DNA of 7,918 nt from an uncultured Eubacteriales bacterium (GCA_902766325.1 CACXDF010000196.1:1-7918), one strand, 5' to 3'. Positions 1 through 6,979 are shown, counted from the stretch's first letter. Numbers and translations are program-made. Notes: generated by a model from the sequence alone, not told the origin.

Positions 1-1
1 C

Positions 2-547
2 TGCGAAGAGGACGGTTATACGACCTATACCGCCACGGCAGTAGATGAAAACGGCGTCGAATATACAGACGTCAAAGTTGTGACCGATGATGACGACGCG
101 GCGCGCGGACACGACTACGGAGAGCCTGAATTCATATGGAGCGAATCAAATAACGGATTCGGCGCAGTAGCCGTATTTACTTGTTCGCGCTGCGATCATG
201 AGGAAGTTGTAAACGCCGATATTTACTCTGTGGATAACTATGATTGCACGAATGGCGGCACGATCGTTTACTATGCCGGGACGACCTTTGAAGGCGTTGA
301 TTATCAGGATGAAAAAACAGTCGAAGTTCAGCCCGGCCACCACTATACCATGCCTGTCTTCCACTGGATCTACGACGGATCGACGTACGAAGTCGAGCTT
401 TATTTGTTCTGCAACAAAAACGACGCCCATATCGGAGCGATACCGGCCGAACTGACGTCGACCGAAGAAAACGATTATACGATCTATACCGCTACGGCCA
501 CCTATAACGACGTCGAATACACCGAGCAAAAGAGAGTAAGAAACGAA
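2..547 (+). repeat. Tandem protein-coding repeats of about 71-76 codons
   Basis: One partial and two full diverged copies lie in tandem: 2-106 (partial), 107-334 and 335-547. They are recognised at protein level: GHDYG / GHHYT starts, then (P)xFxW, a Cys-containing strand, then a TATA or YYAGT strand, then (V)xY(T/Q)(D/E). The DNA copies are too diverged to recombine readily. The array certainly continues left of the window, because the first copy is cut. Repeats of this kind are common in surface proteins of gut Clostridia and Mollicutes-like Bacillota. Confidence 0.7.
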
Positions 548-1201
548 ACGACCGAAAAAGAATTGGTCGAAGGCGGCGTCTACCTTATCGGCGATACGAT
601 CGTCATAAACGACACAACGTACTTCAGAGACGACTATGCGGGCGCAAGCCTCTTCAACATGAGCGGCTCTACGAAGCTGGAAAGTATGCTACCGGCCGGA
701 TACGACGGCGGCAATACGTCTCTCTCGGAATCGGATTATAGCGATGTGCTCGATTACGACAGAATCACGTTCAATAACGAAACGTACGTACGTGTGAACG
801 ATGATGAATTGGGATCCATAAACGGCTTAGGCTATTATGAATCGAGCTTTGTCTTCGATAAATACGACGGCGAATATTCTCTCATCGGCGTGACCGTTGT
901 CAGCGGCTCCGGCACTCAAAATGACCCGTACGTCCTGAATCCCGTTTACGGTATTACCGTAACGTTTAACGGAAACGACGGCGTATTCAACCACCACGAC
1001 GGCAGTTCCATAACATATTATTATACCGCCCAAGAGGTGGAAGACGGCCTTTATATCGATCCTTGCGCCGACACGCCGGAAGCAAGCGGCAGGATCCTTC
1101 GCGGATGGGCAAAAGACAGAGACGGATTGATGATGTTCAACTTTGAAAATACGGCTGTTACCGAAGATATCGACCTGTACGCACAATGGTATTCGATATA
1201 A
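2..1201 (+). CDS. Repeat-containing surface protein, C-terminal part (5' end outside window)
   Basis: This is the 3' end of a longer gene. The frame is open from base 2, and the protein repeat begins before the first possible start, so the GTG at 80 is not a real start. In the window it gives 399 codons, counted here from base 2. Codons 1-182 hold one partial and two full copies of an extracellular repeat that begins GHDYG or GHHYT and ends in a YT(I/T)YTATA...VEYT strand. A CxxC pair (CSRC, codons 61-64) is present in the first full copy and degenerate (CNKN) in the next. Codons 183-316 are an acidic, Tyr/Asp-rich region I cannot assign, ending GSGTQNDPYVL. Codons 317-396 look like a Listeria-Bacteroides (Flg_new/InlB B-type) repeat, ending DLYAQW. 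The protein stops three residues later, with no LPxTG motif and no hydrophobic tail, so any anchor must lie upstream. It is probably an exported adhesin or cell-surface protein. Composition and repeats support this; the ligand is unknown. Confidence 0.8.
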   Translation, partial: CEEDGYTTYTATAVDENGVEYTDVKVVTDDDDAARGHDYGEPEFIWSESNNGFGAVAVFTCSRCDHEEVVNADIYSVDNYDCTNGGTIVYYAGTTFEGVDYQDEKTVEVQPGHHYTMPVFHWIYDGSTYEVELYLFCNKNDAHIGAIPAELTSTEENDYTIYTATATYNDVEYTEQKRVRNETTEKELVEGGVYLIGDTIVINDTTYFRDDYAGASLFNMSGSTKLESMLPAGYDGGNTSLSESDYSDVLDYDRITFNNETYVRVNDDELGSINGLGYYESSFVFDKYDGEYSLIGVTVVSGSGTQNDPYVLNPVYGITVTFNGNDGVFNHHDGSSITYYYTAQEVEDGLYIDPCADTPEASGRILRGWAKDRDGLMMFNFENTAVTEDIDLYAQWYSI

Positions 1202-1213
1202 AAACTCAATCTG

Positions 1214-1254
1214 AAAAAAACAGAACGGATGACGATCGTCCGTTCTGTTTTTTT
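1214..1254 (+). terminator. Rho-independent terminator of the surface-protein gene
   Basis: A run of seven A's and CAGAACGGA pair exactly with TCCGTTCTG and a run of seven T's, enclosing a 9-base loop. The stem is about 16 bp including the A:T part, and it starts 12 bases after the stop codon. The flanking A run on the left means it could also work on the other strand, but there is no minus-strand gene here to need it. Confidence 0.93.
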
Positions 1255-1278
1255 ATACGACAACGAAAAAATTGCATC

Positions 1279-1307
1279 TTGAAAACGGCTCGTATATTTA
1301 TTATAAT
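1279..1307 (+). promoter_or_regulatory. SigA-type promoter of the GH127 operon
   Basis: The -35 box TTGAAA (1279-1284) and the -10 box TATAAT (1302-1307) are separated by exactly 17 bases, in an A/T-rich stretch between a terminator and the first gene of the operon. This is one mismatch from the vegetative consensus. Transcription would start near 1314, giving a leader of about 45 bases. It is the only convincing promoter I see in the window, and it probably drives everything to 6897. Confidence 0.85.
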
Positions 1308-1321
1308 TAAAATATAACGTT

Positions 1322-1337
1322 TCGATAATCTTATCGA
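1322..1337. promoter_or_regulatory. Candidate operator: perfect palindrome in the operon leader
   Basis: TCGATAA and TTATCGA form a perfect 7-base inverted repeat with a 2-base spacer. It lies at roughly +9 to +24 relative to the predicted start, ahead of the ribosome binding site. This is where a repressor of a sugar-use operon would block transcription. The centre (TC) does not carry the CG typical of LacI-family operators, so the regulator family cannot be named. As RNA it would be only a weak hairpin without a T run, so a DNA operator fits better than an attenuator. Confidence 0.5.
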
Positions 1338-1348
1338 CCGCGAAATAT

Positions 1349-1353
1349 AGGAG
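1349..1353 (+). promoter_or_regulatory. Ribosome binding site of the GH127 gene
   Basis: AGGAG lies 5 bases before the ATG at 1359. It fixes the start and so supports a protein that begins MLKAKTN with no signal peptide. The spacing is at the short end of the usual range. Confidence 0.75.
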
Positions 1354-1358
1354 CACCC

Positions 1359-3158
1359 ATGTTAAAAGCAAAAACAAACCTTCTGCAAAAAGCCTGCTTA
1401 TTTTTGATCGAAAAACAGGTCGGCGACGAAAAACTCTGGGATAAGCTGACCGACCAATTCCGCAAGCGTCCGGACAAAACCGGCGAGTACCGCGGCGAAT
1501 ACTGGGGCAAGGTCATGCGCGGCGCCGCTTTGATCTACGAATACACCCAAAACGAAGAACTCTACTCCGTTCTCGAAAGAACGGTCGAAAAGATGCTCTC
1601 TTTATGCACGGAAGAAGGTATCACGAGCTATCGTGCCGGAGACGAATTCACGGGGTGGGATCTTTGGTGCAGAAAATACGTTGCGGTCGGGTTGGAATAC
1701 TTTTTTTCCATCTGCAAATCGGAAGAATTAAAAACGGAAATATTACGCGTTTTAAAGACGCACCTTCTTGCCATCGCAAAGCACATCGGCAGCGAGCCGG
1801 GCAAAAAAAACATATACGACGCGAGCAACTATTGGGGCGGGCTGAACTCCTGTTCCATCCTCAAGGCGTACGTCGTCGCCTATGAACTGACGGGCGAAGA
1901 AAAGCTGCTTGACTTCGCGCGGTATATCGTCTCTACGGGCGGGTCGAAAGACTTCGACTTTATACAAGCGGCGAAAGACGACGTTCCTCTCTGCTCGTAC
2001 ACCTATCCCAAAGCATACGAAGCTACCTCTTTTTTTGAAGGATTGATCGAATACGGAAAGTTGACGGGCGACGAAGAAATTTTACGAGCCTGCAAAAATT
2101 ACGGCAGGTCTCTTTTGAAAGAAGAATACACCGTCGTCGGCGGCGGCGCGTGTGCGTGCGAATGTTTTAATTACAGCGCTGTCAGTCAGACCTACCCCCG
2201 CGTACGGCCGGAACAGGAGACCTGCGTCACGGTGTCGTATATGCTCTATTTTAACGAAATGTACGATCTGACGGGCGAAAGCGTCTATCTGGACGCTATG
2301 GAAAGATCTTTCTTCAACGCATACCTCGGCGCGCTCAACGAGACGGCGCCGAAAAAAACGGTCCTTCCCATCGATTGGTATTCCCCTCTTGTCGGCGGAA
2401 AAAGAAACAACTTCGTCACGGCGGGAAGACAACGGTTTTCCGACGGTTCTTTTTACAGCTGTTGCACGGCGATCGGGCCTGCCGGCGCCGGTGTTTTCGC
2501 TCGCCGCTCGGTCGAAATAAGCGAAAACAACGTGCGATTCAATTTTTATGATAACAGGACCGTCCGCTTGGATGATTTTTCCATTTTGGAAAAAACGGAC
2601 TATCCCGTAAACGGCGCTGTGCGGCTGAATTTTATCGGCGAAAAAAGAAAACTGACGCTGACTTTCCGCATCCCCTCTTGGTGCAAGGAGTATTCTTTGA
2701 CGATCAACGGTAAAAACGCGGACGTTCTTAAAGAAAACGGCGTCCTTACGCTCACCGATGCGCTTGGCGGCGGCGATGAGGTCGCGCTGGACTTAAAAAC
2801 GGAATACGGATGCGAATACAGAGCGTCAAGCAGGTTCCTCGGCGGGTTCTTGACCTTCCATAAGGGTCCCGTCGTCTATGCCGCCGATAAGCGGCATACA
2901 AGGATCTTACAACCTTTGCCGCTTATTTCCGAACACGAGCCGAAATTCGATTTTATTTACGAACCGCAAAAATCAAGCGACTGCATCGACTCGGTCGTCG
3001 TGCGATACAAAAACGCGGAGCTGAAGCTGATCGACTACGCCTCGGCAGGAGATACTTATGATCTTGATTCTTCTTTAAACGTCTTCGTTCCGTATCGGAC
3101 GAGGCGCATCGACAACGTGATCGCCTGCTTTTTCGACAGAAGGCACAGGATCATTTAA
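1359..3158 (+). CDS. GH127-type (DUF1680) glycoside hydrolase, beta-L-arabinofuranosidase-like
   Basis: A 599-residue enzyme expected to hydrolyse a pentofuranoside, by family typically a beta-L-arabinofuranoside. Residues 45-330 look like the (alpha/alpha)6-barrel: GEYWGK at 46-51, DLWCRKY at 101-107, and ETC followed by the MYDLTGES helix at 287-308. Family enzymes such as bifidobacterial HypBA1 use a Zn site of one Glu and three Cys, with one Cys as nucleophile. The matching residues here are E287 and C289 (ETC) and the C368-C369 pair, with spacing close to the family's. E268, after VVGGGACACEC, is the best candidate for the acid/base, by position only. Residues 395-599 are the beta-sandwich part, with FRIPSWC and a GPVVYA strand. 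There is no signal peptide or membrane segment, so it should act in the cytosol on imported substrate. It is first in the operon. The stretch after the Cys pair (TAIGPAGAG) is not the usual CCxxN-type motif, so the substrate may differ. The family assignment is good; the exact substrate is uncertain. Confidence 0.85.
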   Translation: MLKAKTNLLQKACLFLIEKQVGDEKLWDKLTDQFRKRPDKTGEYRGEYWGKVMRGAALIYEYTQNEELYSVLERTVEKMLSLCTEEGITSYRAGDEFTGWDLWCRKYVAVGLEYFFSICKSEELKTEILRVLKTHLLAIAKHIGSEPGKKNIYDASNYWGGLNSCSILKAYVVAYELTGEEKLLDFARYIVSTGGSKDFDFIQAAKDDVPLCSYTYPKAYEATSFFEGLIEYGKLTGDEEILRACKNYGRSLLKEEYTVVGGGACACECFNYSAVSQTYPRVRPEQETCVTVSYMLYFNEMYDLTGESVYLDAMERSFFNAYLGALNETAPKKTVLPIDWYSPLVGGKRNNFVTAGRQRFSDGSFYSCCTAIGPAGAGVFARRSVEISENNVRFNFYDNRTVRLDDFSILEKTDYPVNGAVRLNFIGEKRKLTLTFRIPSWCKEYSLTINGKNADVLKENGVLTLTDALGGGDEVALDLKTEYGCEYRASSRFLGGFLTFHKGPVVYAADKRHTRILQPLPLISEHEPKFDFIYEPQKSSDCIDSVVVRYKNAELKLIDYASAGDTYDLDSSLNVFVPYRTRRIDNVIACFFDRRHRII

Positions 3159-3206
3159 ACGCATTGACCAAACATCCGCTCAGGATCATTATTTCGGGGG
3201 AACAAA

Positions 3207-4217
3207 ATGAACGAAGAGGAAAAAATCGTCGAACAGAACGAGGCGGCGCCGATATCGACGGAAAAGGCCGGCGAAGCGGCGGAACAATTCAGTTTCGACA
3301 GCTTAAAGCCGACAATAAAGCCGATCTGGAAGATACTGTTTCTCGTCTTTTTACTGGGCTGTATCGCAGTCAGTCTCTATTTCAGTTTTAACGCGCTTTC
3401 TCTCGATATGTACGAGTATTCCGAAACGGACGACGGGTGGCAACTGACCGGTTTTCATACCGACTCTTCGGAAGAAAACAAAGTCGTCCGTATCGATTAC
3501 GTTATGGAAAAGCACGGCGTCGGTTGGGAAAAGAACGAAAACAAACCGATCTCGTCGATAAAAAAGTACGCTTTTTGTTGCGACAACGACGTGGAGATCA
3601 TTCATATCGGAAAGACAGTCACGAACATCGAAGAACTGGCTTTCTATTCCTGCAAAAATCTGCAAGCTATCTTAGTCGACCCGGAAAACCCATCTTACCT
3701 TTCCGAAAACGGCATTCTTTATAACAAAGACAAAACGGAACTGATCCTCTTTCCCATTTCTTACGTCGACTATGCAAAAAACACTCTTGCGCAAACGACG
3801 GGAGAAGAAAAGACGATGAGATACGCCCTACCTTCTTCCGTAGAGCGGATCGGAGCACTCGGATTTGCGTACGCTAAGGGCCTTACCGAAATCGACCTTC
3901 CGCAAAACTTGAAAACCTTAGGCACGCTCGCCTTTTTCAGGTGCGAGTCGCTCGGCAAGATCAGTCTGCCGAAAGGTCTGACGACGATCGGTTCGGACGC
4001 CTTTTCGTATTGTAAAAAACTGACCTATATGTATATCCCCGCATCCGTTACCGAAATCGGACATCATGCTTTTTACGAATGCACCGGCCTTACCGAGATC
4101 GACGCGGAACGGAGCGAAGAACAATTTAAGAGGATCGAACTCGGCGACTATTGGGAAAACGTCGATTTGCTGAAAAGCATTACCATTCGTTACGACAGAC
4201 CGGAGGCGAGCAAATGA
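3207..4217 (+). CDS. Single-pass membrane protein with BspA-type leucine-rich repeats
   Basis: A 336-residue protein. Residues 1-39 are hydrophilic and acidic, residues 40-62 form one membrane segment (WKILFLVFLLGCIAVSLYF), and the rest should lie outside the cell. The ectodomain carries BspA-type (LRR_5) repeats from about 113 to 300. Recognisable units are ISSIKKYAF, VTNIEELAFYSCKNL, VERIGALGFAYAKGL, LKTLGTLAFFRCESL, LTTIGSDAFSYCKKL and VTEIGHHAFYECTGL. It also has the family's typical VDPENPSY...NGILYNKDKTEL insertion near 157-180. Such repeats bind proteins or glycans in surface adhesins. Here the gene sits inside a sugar-uptake operon, 48 bases after the glycosidase, with no terminator between. 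The start ATG follows GGGGGA at 3196-3201, and its stop overlaps the transporter start (ATGA). It may sense or present ligand, or help the transporter; both are inferences. The fold and topology are well supported, the role is not. Confidence 0.82.
   Translation: MNEEEKIVEQNEAAPISTEKAGEAAEQFSFDSLKPTIKPIWKILFLVFLLGCIAVSLYFSFNALSLDMYEYSETDDGWQLTGFHTDSSEENKVVRIDYVMEKHGVGWEKNENKPISSIKKYAFCCDNDVEIIHIGKTVTNIEELAFYSCKNLQAILVDPENPSYLSENGILYNKDKTELILFPISYVDYAKNTLAQTTGEEKTMRYALPSSVERIGALGFAYAKGLTEIDLPQNLKTLGTLAFFRCESLGKISLPKGLTTIGSDAFSYCKKLTYMYIPASVTEIGHHAFYECTGLTEIDAERSEEQFKRIELGDYWENVDLLKSITIRYDRPEASK
4202..4217 (+). promoter_or_regulatory. Ribosome binding site and ATGA overlap that set the transporter start
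   Basis: GGAGG (4202-4206) stands 7 bases before the ATG at 4214, and the upstream gene's TGA (4215-4217) overlaps this ATG. This rules out the longer reading that starts at 4151, which would run 21 codons through the end of the upstream gene with no ribosome site. It suggests translational coupling. Confidence 0.88.
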
Positions 4218-6013
4218 AAAACGGAAAGAGCTTAAAAACGTTTGCAAAAAACCTCAAAACGGAACTGACGACCTACTGGAACATCCCCGCAAAGGGCAAG
4301 TACGTACCCTATAAAGAGTACTTTCAGGTATTCGGCGGGATCTGCTTCAACTACGCCATGCGTACGCCCATCAATATGATCTCGTTCGCGGCGAGTTGTT
4401 ACTTGATAATGTATCATTACAATATCAATTATCTGACGTTTTCCGTCGTCGCCCTTATCGGCGCGCCGCTTGGGTACCTATGGTCCTTTATGTCCTGGAT
4501 GATCGCCGATAATCTCGGATTCTTTCCTAAAAAAACGGAAAGAAAATTCTTTATCATCTACGGCGCGGCCATCGCGATCGGCCTTGTATTTTTAAGCGTC
4601 AATCTCTCGCCGCTGATACCCGCCGGATCAAAACTGGCGCACACCATCAATAACTTATCCGGCATCAACACGAAGACCGTCTTTAAGATCATCGGCGTAC
4701 AGCTTTTTACCAGCGCTTTCGGCGGGGTAAGAAATATCTTTTGGCGAAAAAAACTGGTGCCGAAAGTGGGGAGATATAAGTACGCTCTGTATAGTAGCGT
4801 TTGGCAAAAAGCCATTTTGTTCGTCCTGATCGGATGGCTGCCGATCTATAATATCTCCGATATGTCCGAGCGGGTATGGATCATTTATCTCCTCATTTCC
4901 ATGTTCGGATTGTACGACTGCGGAAACCACCTTGAGACCTGCGCCAATTATATCAGTCCCAACCCGGAAGAACGCATGCTCGTGCGCACCTGGCCGAGGC
5001 AACTCGGACACATCTTCAATTCCATTCTTGAATTCGTCGTGCCCGTCGTCATCGCCCTCTTCCCCAATAAGTTCGCCGATATCAATATCTACCGGTTTCT
5101 GCTCCCCGGTATCTTTATTCTCTGCGCCGTCTTGACCATGGTCTTCGCGCCGAAGATCAAAGAGCGGATACCGCAACCGCCCATTGAAAAGAAAGTTCAG
5201 ATCGGGTTTTGGGACGGTATTTTCGGCGTTATGCGAAATAAATACCATTGGATCGATACCATATCGGGACTCATCGACAGCTTAGGCAACGGTATGCTGG
5301 ATCTGGGCATCATTATCATGCTGTATACCTTGCGCGCCGACGGCGTCGTATACAGCGTTATCATTACCGTCTTTTCTCTCGCCGGCTCCATCCCGACCTT
5401 CGTCGCGCCGTACTTTATCAAGCGCTTCAGCTATAAACATATACGTATATTCGGTCAGGTTTCACGCGGGATCGTCCGCTCCTGCTTCGTACTCGCCATC
5501 TACTTTTCCGGCACCAATTACGTCTTACTGAGCGCGTTATTCATCGTACTGAGAATGGCCGATAACTTCTTCGCGGCGGTGCCCGACGTTGCCGGCAGCG
5601 ATATGGCTTGCCGACTTTTGGATTACCAAATGTACATATCCGGGGAACGATTGGAAAACTTTAAGGGTATCTTTTCCATTCTTACCAGTCCCGTCACAAC
5701 TCTAGTCGGATTGATTATTCCCATTCTGCTTCTTAAAAACGGATACAACTCGAACTGGGACGTGCTCTTTATCGACTCGGCAAGGTTCAATATCATTTCC
5801 ATCCCCATCATTATCGACACCGTAGGACACTTTTTGATGGTCATCCCTTATCTGTTCTGGGATTATGACGATAAAAAGCACGCCGTCGTTATGGAAGAGC
5901 TGAAACGACGCGCGCGCATCATGGGCGGCGAAGACTTCGACGCTGAAACGGAAAAAATGCGCGAACAAAAAATGCCGATCGAAGAAACAGCGGCAACGGA
6001 GGCGAACTCATGA
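4214..6013 (+). CDS. MFS transporter, GPH (glycoside-pentoside-hexuronide) symporter-like
   Basis: A 599-residue polytopic membrane protein with about twelve hydrophobic segments. Clear ones lie near residues 40-66, 72-97, 112-131, 197-216, 222-240, 266-284, 293-311, 380-400, 437-455, 485-507 and 527-549. A hydrophilic central loop lies near 312-335. The C-terminal signature YLFWDYDDKKHAVVMEELKRR (about 545-565) and the preceding DYQMYISGERLENFKG stretch (about 470-485) are like those of Bacillota sugar transporters of the GPH type, which import glycosides with H+ or Na+. It is longer than a typical GPH member (about 450-500 residues) because of a 30-residue N-terminal extension, a longer loop near 132-155 and a charged tail of about 40 residues. 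It sits between the leucine-rich-repeat gene and the nucleoside-hydrolase-like gene, overlapping both by ATGA. It probably brings in the substrate of the cytosolic GH127 enzyme. Transporter class is confident; subfamily and cargo are inferred from sequence impression and context. Confidence 0.82.
   Translation: MKNGKSLKTFAKNLKTELTTYWNIPAKGKYVPYKEYFQVFGGICFNYAMRTPINMISFAASCYLIMYHYNINYLTFSVVALIGAPLGYLWSFMSWMIADNLGFFPKKTERKFFIIYGAAIAIGLVFLSVNLSPLIPAGSKLAHTINNLSGINTKTVFKIIGVQLFTSAFGGVRNIFWRKKLVPKVGRYKYALYSSVWQKAILFVLIGWLPIYNISDMSERVWIIYLLISMFGLYDCGNHLETCANYISPNPEERMLVRTWPRQLGHIFNSILEFVVPVVIALFPNKFADINIYRFLLPGIFILCAVLTMVFAPKIKERIPQPPIEKKVQIGFWDGIFGVMRNKYHWIDTISGLIDSLGNGMLDLGIIIMLYTLRADGVVYSVIITVFSLAGSIPTFVAPYFIKRFSYKHIRIFGQVSRGIVRSCFVLAIYFSGTNYVLLSALFIVLRMADNFFAAVPDVAGSDMACRLLDYQMYISGERLENFKGIFSILTSPVTTLVGLIIPILLLKNGYNSNWDVLFIDSARFNIISIPIIIDTVGHFLMVIPYLFWDYDDKKHAVVMEELKRRARIMGGEDFDAETEKMREQKMPIEETAATEANS
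5998..6013 (+). promoter_or_regulatory. Ribosome binding site and ATGA overlap for the nucleoside-hydrolase-like gene
   Basis: GGAGG (5998-6002) is 7 bases before the ATG at 6010, and the transporter's TGA overlaps that ATG. The arrangement is the same as at 4202-4217, so the last three genes should be made as one coupled unit. Confidence 0.88.
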
Positions 6014-6897
6014 GATACTTTATTATAGGCACCGATTGGAGCAGCGATTGCGACGACGTTATGGCGATGCGTATCGCTTGTCGCGCGCATAAACTGCACG
6101 AGATCACTTTACTCGGCGTCAATATCGACGACAATACCGAAAACGCCGTACGTTCTCTTAGCGCCTTTATGAAAACCGAAGGATGCGCAGACGTACCCAT
6201 CGGTTTCGACCGTAAAGCAAAACGAGTCTGTCACAACTCGAAATACCAAAGTCGGATGTGTCTTTTACCTTCTTCTCTGAAAAGTAACGACGAAGCGGAA
6301 AAATCGGTCTCTTTTTTGCGCAGGCTGATCGCGTCCGCCCCGGAAAGGGTCGAAATTGCGGAAATAGGATATACCCAATCTCTCGCCGCCCTGCTTCGTT
6401 CTTCTCCCGACGATTTTTCCCCCTTACGCGGATACGATCTTGTGAAAGAAAAAGTCTCTAAACTATGGATCATGGCGGGCAAGTGGGATGAATGCGGCGG
6501 GAGAGAACATAACTTCGTCGGCACGCGCGCAACGAAAAAAGGCGGCGCTTATATCTGCAAAAAATGGCCTACGCCCGTTACCTTTTTGGGCTGGGAAGTG
6601 GCAAAAGACGTATACGTAGGCGGAAACTTATCCGAAACGGACGTCGTAGGGGCGGCCATCCGCGACTACGGGTGCGACCCGACCGAAGGGCGGAACGCCT
6701 GGGATCCGATGCTTGTCGTCCTCTCGCTTATCGGCGACGAAGAAGCGGCAGGATACTCTTTCGTGCAAGGCAAAGCGCGTCTATGCCCGCTTACCGGTAA
6801 AAATTATTTTAAACCGGGCGAAGGCGATCATAAATACGTCGTCAAGAATAAACCCAACGACTTTTACGTCGATCTTATCAACGGTCTGTTATGCTAA
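6010..6897 (+). CDS. Nucleoside-hydrolase-like protein (inosine-uridine hydrolase superfamily)
   Basis: A 295-residue cytosolic protein of the length usual for this superfamily, whose members use a Ca2+ ion held by an N-terminal Asp cluster to cleave N-ribosides. The N-terminus IIGTDWSSDCDDVMAMRIA (5-23) matches the DTDxGxDDxxA motif with two extra residues. D9, D15 and D16 are the likely ligands, and the first Asp of the usual motif is Gly (G7). Later landmarks fit: EIGYTQSLAALL (118-129) for the 'GPLTNLA' helix, LWIMAGKWD then REHNF (152-169) for the MGG...EFN loop, and NAWDPM (229-234) for the last metal ligand (D232). The Cys-containing DCDD form is known from nucleoside-hydrolase-like proteins near carbohydrate genes, whose substrates are often not known. 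It is the last gene of the operon, so it may cleave a ribofuranoside or related product of the imported compound. True nucleoside salvage is possible but is not suggested by the neighbours. Confidence 0.78.
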   Translation: MRYFIIGTDWSSDCDDVMAMRIACRAHKLHEITLLGVNIDDNTENAVRSLSAFMKTEGCADVPIGFDRKAKRVCHNSKYQSRMCLLPSSLKSNDEAEKSVSFLRRLIASAPERVEIAEIGYTQSLAALLRSSPDDFSPLRGYDLVKEKVSKLWIMAGKWDECGGREHNFVGTRATKKGGAYICKKWPTPVTFLGWEVAKDVYVGGNLSETDVVGAAIRDYGCDPTEGRNAWDPMLVVLSLIGDEEAAGYSFVQGKARLCPLTGKNYFKPGEGDHKYVVKNKPNDFYVDLINGLLC

Positions 6898-6950
6898 CGT
6901 CGAATCATTACCCGGACGCATCGCACTCTTCATAAAAAACTTTATTTAAA

Positions 6951-6979
6951 AAAAACGCTACCGTAATGGCAGCGTTTTT
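6951..6979. terminator. Bidirectional terminator between convergent genes
   Basis: AAAAACGCT (6951-6959) pairs with AGCGTTTTT (6971-6979). Inside there is one mismatch, a CC/GG pair and a GTAAT loop. Runs of A (from 6948) on the left and T on the right let it end both the operon coming from the left and the minus-strand gene that stops at 6998. The 50 bases between the operon stop and this hairpin hold nothing I can recognise. Confidence 0.9.

Noticed and set aside
80..82. GTG as start of the first gene
   Set aside because: The same frame is open to base 2 and encodes a repeat copy (GYTTYTATA...) that belongs with the later ones. No ribosome site precedes the GTG.
827..1186. 119-codon minus-strand frame opposite the surface-protein gene
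   Set aside because: It is a shadow of the plus-strand repeat protein, with no domain and no translation signal.
1322..1337. Leader palindrome as an RNA attenuator or riboswitch
   Set aside because: The stem is short and A/T-rich, its loop would be only two bases, and there is no T run or alternative pairing. The leader of about 45 bases is too short for a known riboswitch.
3146..3190. Direct repeat CAGGATCATT (3146-3155 and 3181-3190) around the glycosidase stop
   Set aside because: It is only 10 bases, one copy is inside coding sequence, and no mobile element or target-site duplication is associated. It is probably chance.
3159..3206. Possible second promoter or terminator between the glycosidase and the leucine-rich-repeat gene
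   Set aside because: The 48 bases hold no hairpin with a T run and no convincing -35/-10 pair. Read-through is more likely.
4151..4213. Upstream ATG for the transporter
   Set aside because: The extra 21 codons overlap the end of the leucine-rich-repeat gene, have no ribosome binding site and read as unrelated basic residues. GGAGG and the ATGA overlap point to 4214.
4655..5248. 197-codon minus-strand open frame opposite the transporter
   Set aside because: It lies wholly inside a well-supported membrane-protein gene, has no promoter or ribosome site that I can see, and shows no recognisable domain. It is a codon-bias shadow.
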